A program made the translations under genes and the position numbers. From Ceriagrion tenellum (taxonomy: Eukaryota > Arthropoda > Insecta > Odonata > Coenagrionidae), in the NCBI GenBank assembly GCA_963169105.1, contig OY720643.1:27996373-28060372 (forward strand): a DNA stretch of 64,000 nucleotides, written 5' to 3'. Below, piece by piece: positions 23,083-34,193 of the stretch; the first letter of the stretch is position 1, and each line of letters begins with the position of its first letter. A model generated the notes under the pieces. It saw nothing but the letters and a program-made list of their open reading frames with translations, was not told where the DNA came from and did not search any database.

Positions 23083-26000
23083 ATGCTCATTTTACAGGTC
23101 ACCAGATTCCAAAATAGACATTTTGTACAAATAAGAAACTCAATTTACATCATTTACCTCGAAAGATAACAAAAGCGTGATAATTATCAGTGGAAATTTC
23201 AACCTTCCGGCTATAAATTGGAAAACCAATAGCGTTAACACATGTACAAGGAAGCGTGATATAAGCGAGGCCGTACTAAGTCTACTTTCACACCACTCTC
23301 TCACTCAAGTAGTAAATGAACCTACGAGTGGAAATAAAATATTAGACCTTTAAGCTGTCAGTCATCCTACAGTGATTAAACACGTCGATATCCTCGAAGG
23401 CATAAGTGATCATAAAGTCATTCTTACGATTTTTAAAACAACGGTGGAGTCCACTGCAAAATCTAAACGGAAAGTCTATTTATTTGAAAAATGCGATTAC
23501 ATAAAATTTGGAGAGATGTTAGAAGCCTCATTCACGAAATTTACAGCCACAATGAAGGGCGAGAGCACCGAAGTATCATGGAGATATTTTTTGGAAATAC
23601 TGCGTAAATATATTCTACACAAATTAAAACGATAGAAGAGAGAAAGAACCTTGTTCGTATAACCATTAAGTAACGCTCAGGAGACAAAGGCAACTACACA
23701 ACCTATATAAACATTTTATAAAAATTCTAAAAAATCTGGTAACAAAACAATGGAACTTGCGGCGAGAGAAATTTGTTGCCCAACGTTCAAAAACGAAGAA
23801 AATCATGCGCACTAGTTTAAGAAACTTCAAGAAAAAAATCCTAGGTGAATTATTATATGCAAATCTCAGGTTATTCTAGTCTTACGCGAAAGAGCTCCAG
23901 TGTGAATCTTCGTCAGTGGAGTCTTTATTGGACACATATGACAAAGTGGTCACCAACAGTATCGACAAAGCTAATTTATTGAACCACTACTTCAAATGTG
24001 TATTCACTTAGGATGAAACTATACAAAATTTAGATATTCCAGACTTTGACGAGCCGATGGCTGACATAACAATTCAACGTGATGGACTATAAAACAACTG
24101 CGTTCGATTAAAAGTAACAAATCCCCAAGTCCAGAAGGAACACCTGAACTCGTGCTCAAGGAGTTAGCGCCACAGATTTCATCATTCTTAGAAAATGTAT
24201 TTAGCAAATCATTATCCGAAGGAAAGGTGCCCCAAGACTAGATAATAGCCAACGTCACTCCAATATTTAAACAAGGAAATAGGAGTGACCCAGGAAATTA
24301 CCTGCCTATATCGTTAACATCACTTTTATGCAAGATCCTCGAACACATTGTCGTTAGCAATACTATGATGTTCCTGGATATTCGTGACTTCTTACACAGC
24401 AGTCAGCTCGACTTCTGTAAGGGCAGGTCCTGCGAAACACAGCTTGCGCTCTCCCTTCATAATATCCTAAAATCAGGTAATCGATTAAGGAAGTCGACGC
24501 AATATTCCTTGATTTCAAAAAGGCATTCAACAAGGTTCCTCACAAAAAACTCATATATAAATTGCAATCATACGGAGTTAATAGAAATATAATGAATTGG
24601 ATAAGGAACTTTCTCTGTGATCGAAAACAAAAAGTAGTTATTGAGGCTTTTAGCTCTGATATGGTCGAAGACATATCCGGTGTTCCTCAAGGAAGTGTGA
24701 TCGGCCCACTTTTATTCATTATTTATGTTAATGACCTAAGTTCTAGGGTTAGCAGTAACTTAAGATTATTTGCAGATGATACAGTTATCTATCGTGAAAT
24801 AAGTGAATACGCGGACTTTGAAGCTCTGTTATTGGACCTTACCAACTTCGTGGTGACAGGAGTGTGGGTTAGAATTAAATATCAGTTAATGCACCACAGC
24901 TCACTCCCTGCGAAAGTCATCACAAAAAGGCCATACCTATACTGTTGGTGGAGTAAGCATAAAATCTTCAGATACAGTAAAATATCTTGGAATTTCCTTA
25001 ACTTCTGATATATCGTGGAGATTACACATTCAAAACACATGCGGCACAGCACTTAAGAAACTAGGTTTCGTTCAGCGTATAATTGGCAGGTCCTCGGATG
25101 AAAAAGAAAAAGAGAAATGCTACTTCGCACTGGTTAGGTCACATCTCAATACTCCCCGTCTACCCTTTAAGTGCATTTGACCATAATTGGTCCGAATTGA
25201 TCATCCATTGGTCCGGTGGGTCCCTGATTTGATGACGTACTCCGGCAGACCGCACGACGTCTACCCGTAAAGAGAGTCGGGGAATACCCAATCCCAATTT
25301 TTCCCAATTCCCAACGGGCTCCTCCGGTTCTCGAAGGATATGCGGTAAGTCTTCGCAAAAGAGAGACTGACGGGGACTCATGTGATGTTGTTGGGGGAAC
25401 CGAACAGATACGAGTACTGCGGGGAGGCGGAGGCCCATTGTCGTCCTTTTGATGTCAATCTGCCTCATGGTGTCGGCCTCACAGGGGTTGTGGTTCGCTA
25501 ACCTTCCCTTTCCTTTACCCTTTTACTTTCCTACTACTTTCCTCCCCGGTGATAAGCAAACGCTTCCAGACCGGTGGGAGGTTTTTTAGCCAAGCGGGGA
25601 GACCCGAAATTCCTGGTTAGGTCACACCTCGAATACGCTGCGAGCATTTGAGGCTCTGGACAGACCAACAAAAATAGTAAAATACCAAGGAAAGCAGCAA
25701 AATTCGTTGAAAACTGCTACGAGCGTACACATAGTGTCTTATAGCTTTAAGAGGCATTAAGGTGAGAACCCCTAGAGACTCGGAGGCTACACGCTAGGCT
25801 TACGTTGATTGAAAAATTCAGAACTGATGTTTTTCAGAGCGACATAGAGAATATTATCATGAATCCTCACTACATCTCTAGGTCTGTCGGATGCGATAAA
25901 ATAAGAGAGGTACACTACCGGTACAAATATACGTTCTTATCGCGCACAATAGGCGACCACAATGAAAACTGAGCTCCACTAAATATATTCCTATAATACA
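23083..26000 (+). pseudogene. LINE ORF2 (endonuclease / reverse transcriptase), broken
   Basis: In order: an endonuclease remnant from about 23,083 (CSFYRSPDSK, SGNFNLPAINW where relatives have GDFN, LTQVVNEPT, GISDHK), then a linker. The reverse transcriptase runs from about 24,090: NPQVQK in place of SPGPDGIP, ANVTPIFKQGNRSDPGNY, SLTSLLCKILEH, GRSCETQLALSLHNI, FLDFKKAFNKVPHKK, WIRNFLCDRKQKV, GVPQGSVIGPLLFIIYVNDL and LRLFADDTVIYREI. The catalytic FADD is intact; the first aspartate block reads KAFNK instead of KAFDK. The C-terminal domain follows (YLGISLTSDISW, YFALVRSH | insertion | LEYAASIW, RRLHARL, FQSDIENIIM, ISRS). The protein would copy its own RNA at a nicked target. At least four frame changes and the insertion make it a pseudogene. 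Confidence 0.92.
25153..25612. mobile_element. Unidentified 460-bp insertion with ~23-bp target duplication
   Basis: The LINE sequence CTGGTTAGGTCACAYCTC plus AATAC occurs at both edges (25,130-25,152 and 25,613-25,636), differing by two substitutions/indels, and the LINE protein reads through correctly only if the interior is removed. The insert is GC-richer than its host, lacks a poly(A) tract, and carries CTCCCCG near the left edge and CGGGGAG near the right edge as a possible short inverted repeat. A 102-residue frame is open on the minus strand (25,160-25,468) but I do not recognise it. The length of the duplication favours a retroposed (SINE-like) origin over a cut-and-paste element. 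Confidence 0.75.
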
Positions 26001-26110
26001 TGTCACCATTTCACCTCCCAAAATGTACATCTTTATACGGCTGGTGACCTAACACTTCCTGCCACATGCCCATGTGGCGGCTCGCAGGGTATTTTGTAGA
26101 TGTAGAGGGA

Positions 26111-27026
26111 ATTACAAATCTCTGTATTATTTTCTTATTTCCCGAGCTTTAACCTACGTCTTGAACAAACTTTTATGTGCATTTAAAATTACAAAGCTGT
26201 GAAAGTCATATAATAAAAAAATAGAATAGCATTATAGCTATTAATCGCGGTATCACTGCTGGGCAAGGTATTTTATCTAGCAAATTAATAGATCAGAATT
26301 GCCAAAATTGTTCCAGTTCACATACTTAATGAAAAATGCATCATCACGTCCTTCGAAGGGTATTCCCAGCATCCAGGGAATAATTTGTTTTTGAAAGCAA
26401 ATGACTCAAATACCGACCACTCTTAATCTCAATGCAGTCCTGACTAGGACCATTTAAAGCATGAATAAGGAGATTCATTAATATACATTTTCATTCTAGG
26501 TTATGTCTCTGGAACGAGAATTACCAACCATATGTTTCCTACCGTTGAATAATTTAAACGCAAGCCGCTCTTCTTAAATTTTCCAAACAAACTCTCCGCA
26601 GCATCATAAATTTTGGGGAAGATAATATCATGAAAATATTTGCCTCCTCATTCTTTACACTTTGAGTGCTACATATTCCACTTAACCCAATTTACGAGGT
26701 TTAATTCGCTTGAAGCATGAATGCGTAGGGGTAAAATAGAGGTCCAATGCGAGGTTTCTCTCCCATACGCATTAAAATTGTTTAATATACGCCGGGATAA
26801 TCAAAGGAAACTTGTTGTCGTTTCGGCCATATTGTACACCTTTCTGACAAATCCTCCGCGTCCATAACACATTGGGCGTTGGGTATGAAAAAGAAAAGTC
26901 AATTAGTGAAATGAGAAAACATATCCTAAAATATTTCTCTTAAAGATTTGCTTTCAATTAAATATGTCGACTTCGGAGATTTAGTGCCAAACACTACCTT
27001 AGAACAAAGGAATAAAACAATTTTGG
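26111..27026. other. AT-rich non-coding interval
   Basis: Nothing recognisable between the LINE tail and the long open frame that follows. Confidence 0.5.
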
Positions 27027-27533
27027 ATGACAAATGAAAACCAATGTAATTTTTTTTCACCCCTTGAAGAAGAAAATAAAAAAGCGTCTGCAACTGATAC
27101 GGTTTATCCAGAGCTCATCGCCCGGAGAAATTCTTCATCTGATGAGCTGTCTGATATATGGGCTATATATTGTAACACAACGCGGGCCTCCATATTCTTT
27201 TCCCACCGCGTGGGAGAAATAACAATTAAACACCCACCATGTTTAACTTTTCGCGGTGAAACAATAGGGAAACGGAGGGCAGAGCCAAAGCCGACAATGA
27301 AGAATTGGGGAAGGGGACGAATAGAAAAGCACGAGCGGGGATTGACAACGGAGTTCTTGAAGGGAACGGACGTGTGGTGGGGGTTCTGTGCCATATTCCG
27401 GAGGAAGCGGACATTCAGCCGCGATACGGGGGCCAGAGAGAGAGAGACCCTGGTACAGGACTACCATTCGTGCAGATGCTGTGATCACATTACGCCAGGA
27501 CTACGGGTTCCGGAGGCTGTAAAGCTAGAGTGA
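27027..27533 (+). other. Longest non-transposon plus-strand open frame (168 codons), unrecognised
   Basis: An ATG-initiated frame of 168 codons runs through a patch that becomes GC-rich after 27,240, which itself makes stops rare. The product would be basic, with two closely spaced cysteines near the end (CRCCDH) and an RERE stretch encoded by an (AG)n run. Frames on the opposite strand are also open over the same GC-rich part, which argues for a composition effect. I recognise no domain, signal peptide or membrane segment. It could be a fortuitous frame or part of an exon. Confidence 0.15.
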
Positions 27534-30500
27534 CACCAGCCACGTATCAACCTGTATTGTCAACAAGAGCGTAATTATGGACTTTAATTCTGTATTTTAA
27601 ATAAGCCATACAAACCCAGTTTGGTACAACCCAGATTAGAGGTTGATGCTAGTTTTGTTTTATTTACATTGGAGTAATGGATGTTTAAAGAAGATATATG
27701 GCTTAATTCAAAGAAGTTGATTATCATAAAATGTTTAAAGAAAAGTAAATCATTTGAAGTAACTGTATGAGGTGCAGAATATTACAATTGTCTGGGTCAT
27801 GACCTTAAGTTAAAGGTAAAGATATTATATACTTTGTTTGTGTGTGTCTTGATTCAATGATATGATTTTGTCTGATCAATTAAATTGCTAGTTATCACGT
27901 ATCGCATGTTGTTTTATGTTTCTCATGTTATCTACCGCAGAGAAGGCTGGGGCAATTGAAAAAGGTAGGAGACCGTGGTTAATTTATCTCACATTTATTT
28001 TCCATTTTTGATACTCACCACGTGGGCATTTTGAGTTAACGATAATAGAGATTGTTTCCATTTCTGACCCACAACGTGGGGCTGTCGGGTTGCATTGTGA
28101 ATATTTTACAATATCTAAAACTTAAATATTAGATATGTAATCTAAAGCAACTTTAAGACTTGAAAGAAGAAGTCTATGCAAAAATATGTATACCACAGTA
28201 GCCAAAAACGTAAGTATATCAAAATTTGTTGGTATTTAATGACAGAAAAGTCACAATAAGTAAATGTATTTCGTATATGATTCAGAAAATGAGTGGTTAA
28301 ATTCAAGGGACAGAAGTTTGAAAGTAATATTATCTCGTAAAAATTCTTTATATTAGAGTAAACGACCTAATCCCTTTATAAACATAAGACTCATTAAGTA
28401 ACCAGAATATACAGTTGTATAGTAATCTCTCCAATTTAATATTAATGATATTCAAGAGGTTATTCCCAGAAAAGATAATGAGCTAAGTCTCCAAAAATAT
28501 AACATCCTTGGTCCATAGTCCAGTCAGAAATACTAACCGTTGCCACCATTGTTATAACAGTTCATTTCACAAATAAGTGCTGAGAAATTGACTCTCATAA
28601 TCGTTTGTCTCTCTCACCTAGCTGAACATATTTTGGCCAAAGAATTTTCATCAATTTTTGTTTGAGATTATATTAGGAAGAATCTTTCATGAGTGCATGG
28701 GACTGAAGGAGACATAAACAGTCAAAACCCGGGTCGTAAATAAAACTAACTAATGAAATTTGCAAAATTTATTCTTTTTTCATCGAGTGTATGGGCATTT
28801 AATGTGACATAATTTGAGATCAATCGAAAATAAACATTGAATCGATTCAGAGAACGGCTCCAAATGCGTAAATTGGAACCTAAGGCCAACCAGACCAAGT
28901 CCCTAGAGTTATACAGTCATGTGTTCCCGGTGTCACATGCGCAATTTACTCCACGGACGTGACTCCACGAATCGAGTGCCTCTATCTACTTTTTGGTCTC
29001 GGCGACTAGTAAAAATGTCGGCTCCCTCAAAGCATTCCGCAGCTTGGCTCCATTCCTCTCCCTCACGGTCGCAGCAGAAGGGGAAGTTGACTCAATTCAC
29101 AGATACCTCCCTTCACCTTTACTCACCATGGAATCCCTCCAACTCTCAAATAATAAGGAGCGTAGTAGGACAACCACTCGCCGCGTAGCAACAGCGCCAA
29201 CCATTTCAAATTCTTACGTTCTCTCCAGCATCCTCCTCTCTTCCTGAGAAATGAACTGGAATCTTATTTTACCGCGTCATAAATCTTTTCTACCACGGCA
29301 TCATTTCAAGCACCCCAGCCTACCTCCTAAAACCACTCACATCTCCTTTTCATCCTGAACCTTGATTTTCATCTCTACCTTCCCGCATTCTGCACACCTA
29401 ACTACACTCCTCGTCCCTCCTTGCTGCCTCATACGGGTTTCATAAGGGAAGTGTATGCTTATGCTGCATCTTGAGTGCCACATTGGAATCGGCTGTACCT
29501 TTTGTCACAATTTTCGAGTCATATATGGCACTGGTTAATAAAATGATACATTTTATCTATCGATTCATTGATATTCAGCACAATATAAGTGACAACACGG
29601 CCTCAGACTTGGAAATGGAAGTAATGATGTCTTGAAATATATTTTAAACAAGCTGTAGTGACCTATACAAAAGCCACTAAACTAAAATGTGTATCAAGTA
29701 AGAGAGCAGTTGAATTCCTTACCATTCAATATTAGTAGAGCCAAAATTTGAATCTTTGTGTTATCTCTAGAAAACATTTTCAAATGGCATAATTAAATAC
29801 ACATGTGATAATGAGTCCTCTTTTGGCAAAAGCAAGATATGTTTACGTTTTATTCCTCTTTTGTATTCATTTGATCATGGTTGAAGTTGATGTGATACAA
29901 CTTAATCGCAGCATTAAAATATCAATTTTAGGAAAATTAGAAACAAAATTTTCTCACCAGTAAATGTGAATTCTAGCCAGTCAACCTCTGTCAATCTCTA
30001 CTGGCATAGAATTACGCACTTACTCATAGAAATTGCCAGTTATAAATGATTTACAAGGCCACTATCATAGAATTTACTTCCATTTGTTAACCCGTTTTTT
30101 AAAAAGCAAAAATTTCCCAAATGATATTCTGGATAAGTTTATGCTTTCATTTATCGATAATACCTCATATCAAACTTATACTTCGGGTACTTTGAATTTG
30201 CGTCGATTGACGACTATGAACGCGGTTCAGAGCCATTTTGTCAGCAATTGGTAGATATTCTCTCAAAGATGGTCTTTTCAAATTAGTTAAACCATGCATA
30301 TTCCTTGGTAAATATCTGCCACGGATTATCAGTACGCTAAGCAAACCGTGGATGTATGAATAGCTACTTTGAGTTGATATCTCTCATTTGGTTGACTGGC
30401 GATGGCCGATTGACAACAAATAAAGAAGATAAACCGTCCGCTATTGCCTCAAAAAATCAAAAGCAGCAACAAGAACTTGACTAAAAGTTCCAAAATCGAT

Positions 30501-31865
30501 GACTAGAACCATTATTTAACCCTCTTCTATAATGTTAGTCTGTCCAATATAAAGGAAAATGGCGCCATCGATGCTCTAGTGAGTAATTATTTTAAAATGA
30601 GTTCGTCGTCAGCAACATCAAATAGATAAAACCTTCGGGCCAACTGTTTTTGAAGACCAATGGGACAGAAAATTAAGGGAGAAATAGTCTTGAGGCAAAA
30701 GCAGTGGCTAACATTATTGTTGATACACTACATAAGTATTAGGTTAAGTCACTAAAAAAAGTGTTACTGTAATTATGGGGAAGATATTTTAAAAGCTATC
30801 AAGTCTGCTTGAAATTTTTAATGAAAATAAAAGAACTTTTAAGTGATCATTTAAAGTTGTTAGCTAAAATCTTTCAACGATTGGTTATTTATTCCATCAA
30901 TACACCAAACCTTTCTCAGACCAAGCAAATTTTTGGAATAGCTTTCATTGCTTCTAGATGAAAAGACCTGCCCCTAAGCTGGCGTAATGCGGTGTACATT
31001 GAGTGCAGAAAATCAGGAACCGAATTGAGACAACGAGCAGCTGAATGCAAGGAATAGCTCTCGAAAAAAGTCTCACTTGACTCTGGCTATTGGCTCTTGA
31101 ATTTTTTGATAAAGGCTTTACTCCTCCGCCATTTCCAAATCGTAAAACTCCTGCAGACCGTATCCCCGTGACTATCAAATGAAATACTCTCCAATTTTAG
31201 TCGACGGTGGCGTTTGCTCGCGGGCAATAACTTCGCGGATTCACCTCGAAAGAGCGCCACTTCTGACCTTGCAGTGCGCCAGGTCCTCCTTCCATAATGC
31301 GTTATGATAAATGGTAAAGACCTTGAACTATTTCACGGGTCCGTGAATAACAGGTCATGACTTGCTCTCGTATTTCACCTAGATTACCTTCGAAAGTTGT
31401 ATCATAAATGCCGAAAGCCATCGCTGTTTTCGGCAGTCAGCCGAACGGAAATCCAAGTTTCAAGTCCAATGAACACTAAGTAGGAAATGCTTTTCACACG
31501 AAGATTCGTTCGCACAAAATTTGGAACAAAATGTAGTTGAATGTCAGTGTTGCACAAAGCACTAATCCCAAAATAGTCAAATAGAAAGTGAAAAACTACC
31601 AACCACTAAAAACCACTAAAAAGTGAAATATCCACAAAATAATGAAATTTTATCAGGATATTTGCAAGAGTAAGATAGCAACGAAAATTAAAACTATCTT
31701 ACACTGAGAAGACATTATTACTTTGAAACGTGGAATACCAGCCAGAATTAATTCTGCTTTCTGCAAACCACAATAATACTCAAATTTTTTCGTTACTCTC
31801 TTGTATTATGGACTGATATAAACAGGGTTTAAAATCAAAATGCTGAGTGAAGTTTCTACTAAGCC
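27534..31865. other. Long AT-rich non-coding interval
   Basis: About 4.3 kb with no recognisable gene, RNA or transposon. A pyrimidine-richer patch at 28,930-29,430 has short overlapping frames of no recognised family. Confidence 0.5.
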
Positions 31866-31938
31866 ATAATAAAGAACAGAAATGGCAATTTTCAAAAAGA
31901 AATATAATTAGAAAATTGCCATTTCGGTTCTTCATAAT
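31866..31938. repeat. miRNA-sized hairpin
   Basis: Arms of 28 bases (31,866-31,893 and 31,911-31,938) pair with three mismatches around a 17-base AT-rich loop. The 10 bases nearest the loop pair exactly, as do the AATGGCAATTTTC words. This is the size of a microRNA precursor or a very short foldback relic; the sequence alone does not decide. Confidence 0.65.
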
Positions 31939-33875
31939 ACTAGAAATCCACCATTTCAAGGTTGATATTTTTCTTTTTGTCTACCTAGTCATTTAAAAAA
32001 AGTTATTGATGAACATAAAAATTAATTGTATCCATGATAACGCAAATTTTGGCACAAATGTTTGCGTACTATGCTGATCCTGTTGTGTCACGTTCTGTAA
32101 GAGGTTCTCACGGCAGAAAACTGACTACGACGGATGCATACACCTGCGCGGTAATAAAAAGACTCGAACACAGCTCTTAAAAACGAAGGATGACTTTTTC
32201 GCCTCACTGATCCGCGTAATAACTTCAAGAAAACATATTTCTTCTGATGGTTCTGATGGTGATGTGCTCAGGCTTTGTAGAGTTGTAGACTGTGAGAGCA
32301 TAAAAGTCCATCAGGATTCAAACGAGAGAAGTTTTCAGGTACCATCAGTTTCAGTAGCATTACAGTTGGAGTAGTCGTCATGAATGTCAAACGTGTATTA
32401 CAAAATTTTGTATAAGATCCTGAGAGAGGAAACGATAAAGGAAAATATTTTGTACTATAGCAACTCCATCGTAGTGGTTACATAGAGCAATATGAAAGAA
32501 ACTTTCGTTTGCAAAAGTTGAATCACAAAATAAATTAGAGCGCAAGTAGTAGAAATCCTAACGTTATTTACCTTAACAAATTAATACATTTTCTTTAGGG
32601 TATGTATCGTCATAGATATATATTGTTGTTTTTAGGCTCATTAAAATGACTTGCCTATAATCAAAGTGGTAGCAGGTATTTTTTCTTGGCCTTCCACAAA
32701 AGTGAAGGTCATTTCATATATAATATCTGCTTCTTTCAGACAAGGGCGATAGCATGACTAGGATGATCACCCCTAAAAATTCCAGATAATACTTACCTTC
32801 GGTGACTGATCAGAAATCGACGTTTCCATCGGAATAGGCCATCATCCACATATAATCTTTTACTCTTAGACACAAAATACTTAATCATTTTTTCTCGACG
32901 CTTAGGTGCACTAAAGTTAAAGCGCTTCAATTGCAACCTTCAATAACATGAGATAACATCCACGATTGGTTCAAAAATTAAGCAAAACAATGCTTTAATC
33001 ATTACTCGAGGGAACTTATTACAACTAGTATTTTTGTCGCAAAAGAGTCCATTTGATGTTCTCCAACGGTTAAGTTCCCGCGTACCATTCTCTCAATCGC
33101 TTTCATGAGGATGGAAGAGCGATCGTTCGCTCAACCTCAAATCGCGGATGATATGGGTTTATTTTGTGGGCTTGCGCGTCCGTTAATTGAGTTAATGCTT
33201 CCCTAAGGGCTCAAAGGGTGACAGGGGGGATAAACGCACATTTCCTATCACTCCGGAGTCAGGCGTTGTAATTCCGATCTCATCCACACGGTTTATTTTC
33301 TTGGAATCAATCAACGCTTCCAGTTATCAAACGATCAATGAACAACTCGATGAAATATTTAGACTGAATCGATCGAATCGGTATTTCCATGGAAACCCTT
33401 ATTCAGGAACTTTGATTTATCGGTTCGCTCCATTGTAGCATAACTTCCTAAACCCTAAAGTCATGTACCTGCGGTGAAAGTAACCACATGCTTGAAAGAG
33501 AATAAAATTAGTTCAAATATTTATCCCTTTACCACAGATCAGGGCTACCTGAGGATGCTATAGAAGTTGATAACCTCAAATGATAGCATTATAACTTTTA
33601 GCTAGTGATGTTTTTCAATGATGATATTTAAATTTCGGAAAATAATATCCCTCTTCAGTTTATTGCACGTCTATATGATAGTATATACTTCATGTCACCT
33701 CTAAAAAACTAAAAACAAAATGGCTCAACTACTAATCACTGATCAAAAATTACATATAAATTACGCGGGTCCATATTAATATCAATCCTAAAAGGATCCA
33801 AGGAAGCGCTAATGCGATTGAAATTTTAAGTATAGTATGCGTTTTCTGAGCATTGGCCGAACAACTTCATTATTT
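31939..33875. other. Non-coding interval
   Basis: No gene recognised. The part from 33,040 to 33,480 is less AT-rich and has several short CGAT words, but no coding signal. Confidence 0.5.
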
Positions 33876-34193
33876 GCTTGAGAAATTCATAACTGTTGTG
33901 TTTCAGAGCGACACAGAAAATATTATCATGATGCCTGACTACATCTCTAGGTCTGGCAGAAGCGATAAAATAAGAGATATATGTTGCAGAACACATATGT
34001 ACACAAACTCGTTCTTTCCGCGAACAATATTCGACCAAAATAAAAATGATTTCCAATAAATACACTCCCATAATATAGTCACCATTACACCTCCCAAAAT
34101 CTTCTCCCTTATAACTTTACACGGCTGTTGTCCCAACACCCCCTGCCACACGTCCATACGACAGCTTGCAGGGTAGACTGTAGATGTAGATTA
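33876..34193 (+). mobile_element. 5'-truncated LINE 3' end
   Basis: The plus strand encodes FQSDTENIIMMPDYISRS, GRSDKIRDICCRT and NSFFPRTIFDQN in one open stretch, the distal end of the same ORF2 as at 18.2 and 23.1 kb (FPRTI.DWN in intact LINEs). It then passes through the shared 3' UTR (CTGCCACACGTCC, GCTTGCAGGGTAGACTG) to a TGTAGATGTAGA tail. Only about 320 bases were inserted, typical of severe 5' truncation in target-primed reverse transcription. Confidence 0.9.

Larger units (their letters stand above)
23065..26110 (+). mobile_element. CR1/Jockey-like LINE, 5'-truncated, with 460-bp insertion
   Basis: This is the most complete transposable element in the window. It starts inside the endonuclease domain, runs through the reverse transcriptase and the C-terminal domain, and ends with the family's 3' tail (GGCTCGCAGGGTATTTTGTAG then TGTAGA). 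Stops, frameshifts and substitutions occur throughout, so it cannot move. A separate insertion at 25,153-25,612 splits the frame at the LVRSHLEYA motif. Related 3' fragments lie at 13.8, 18.2, 33.9 and 48.3 kb, and probably 63.2 kb. No poly(A) tail is present: the 3' end is the short TAGATG repeat. Confidence 0.93.
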
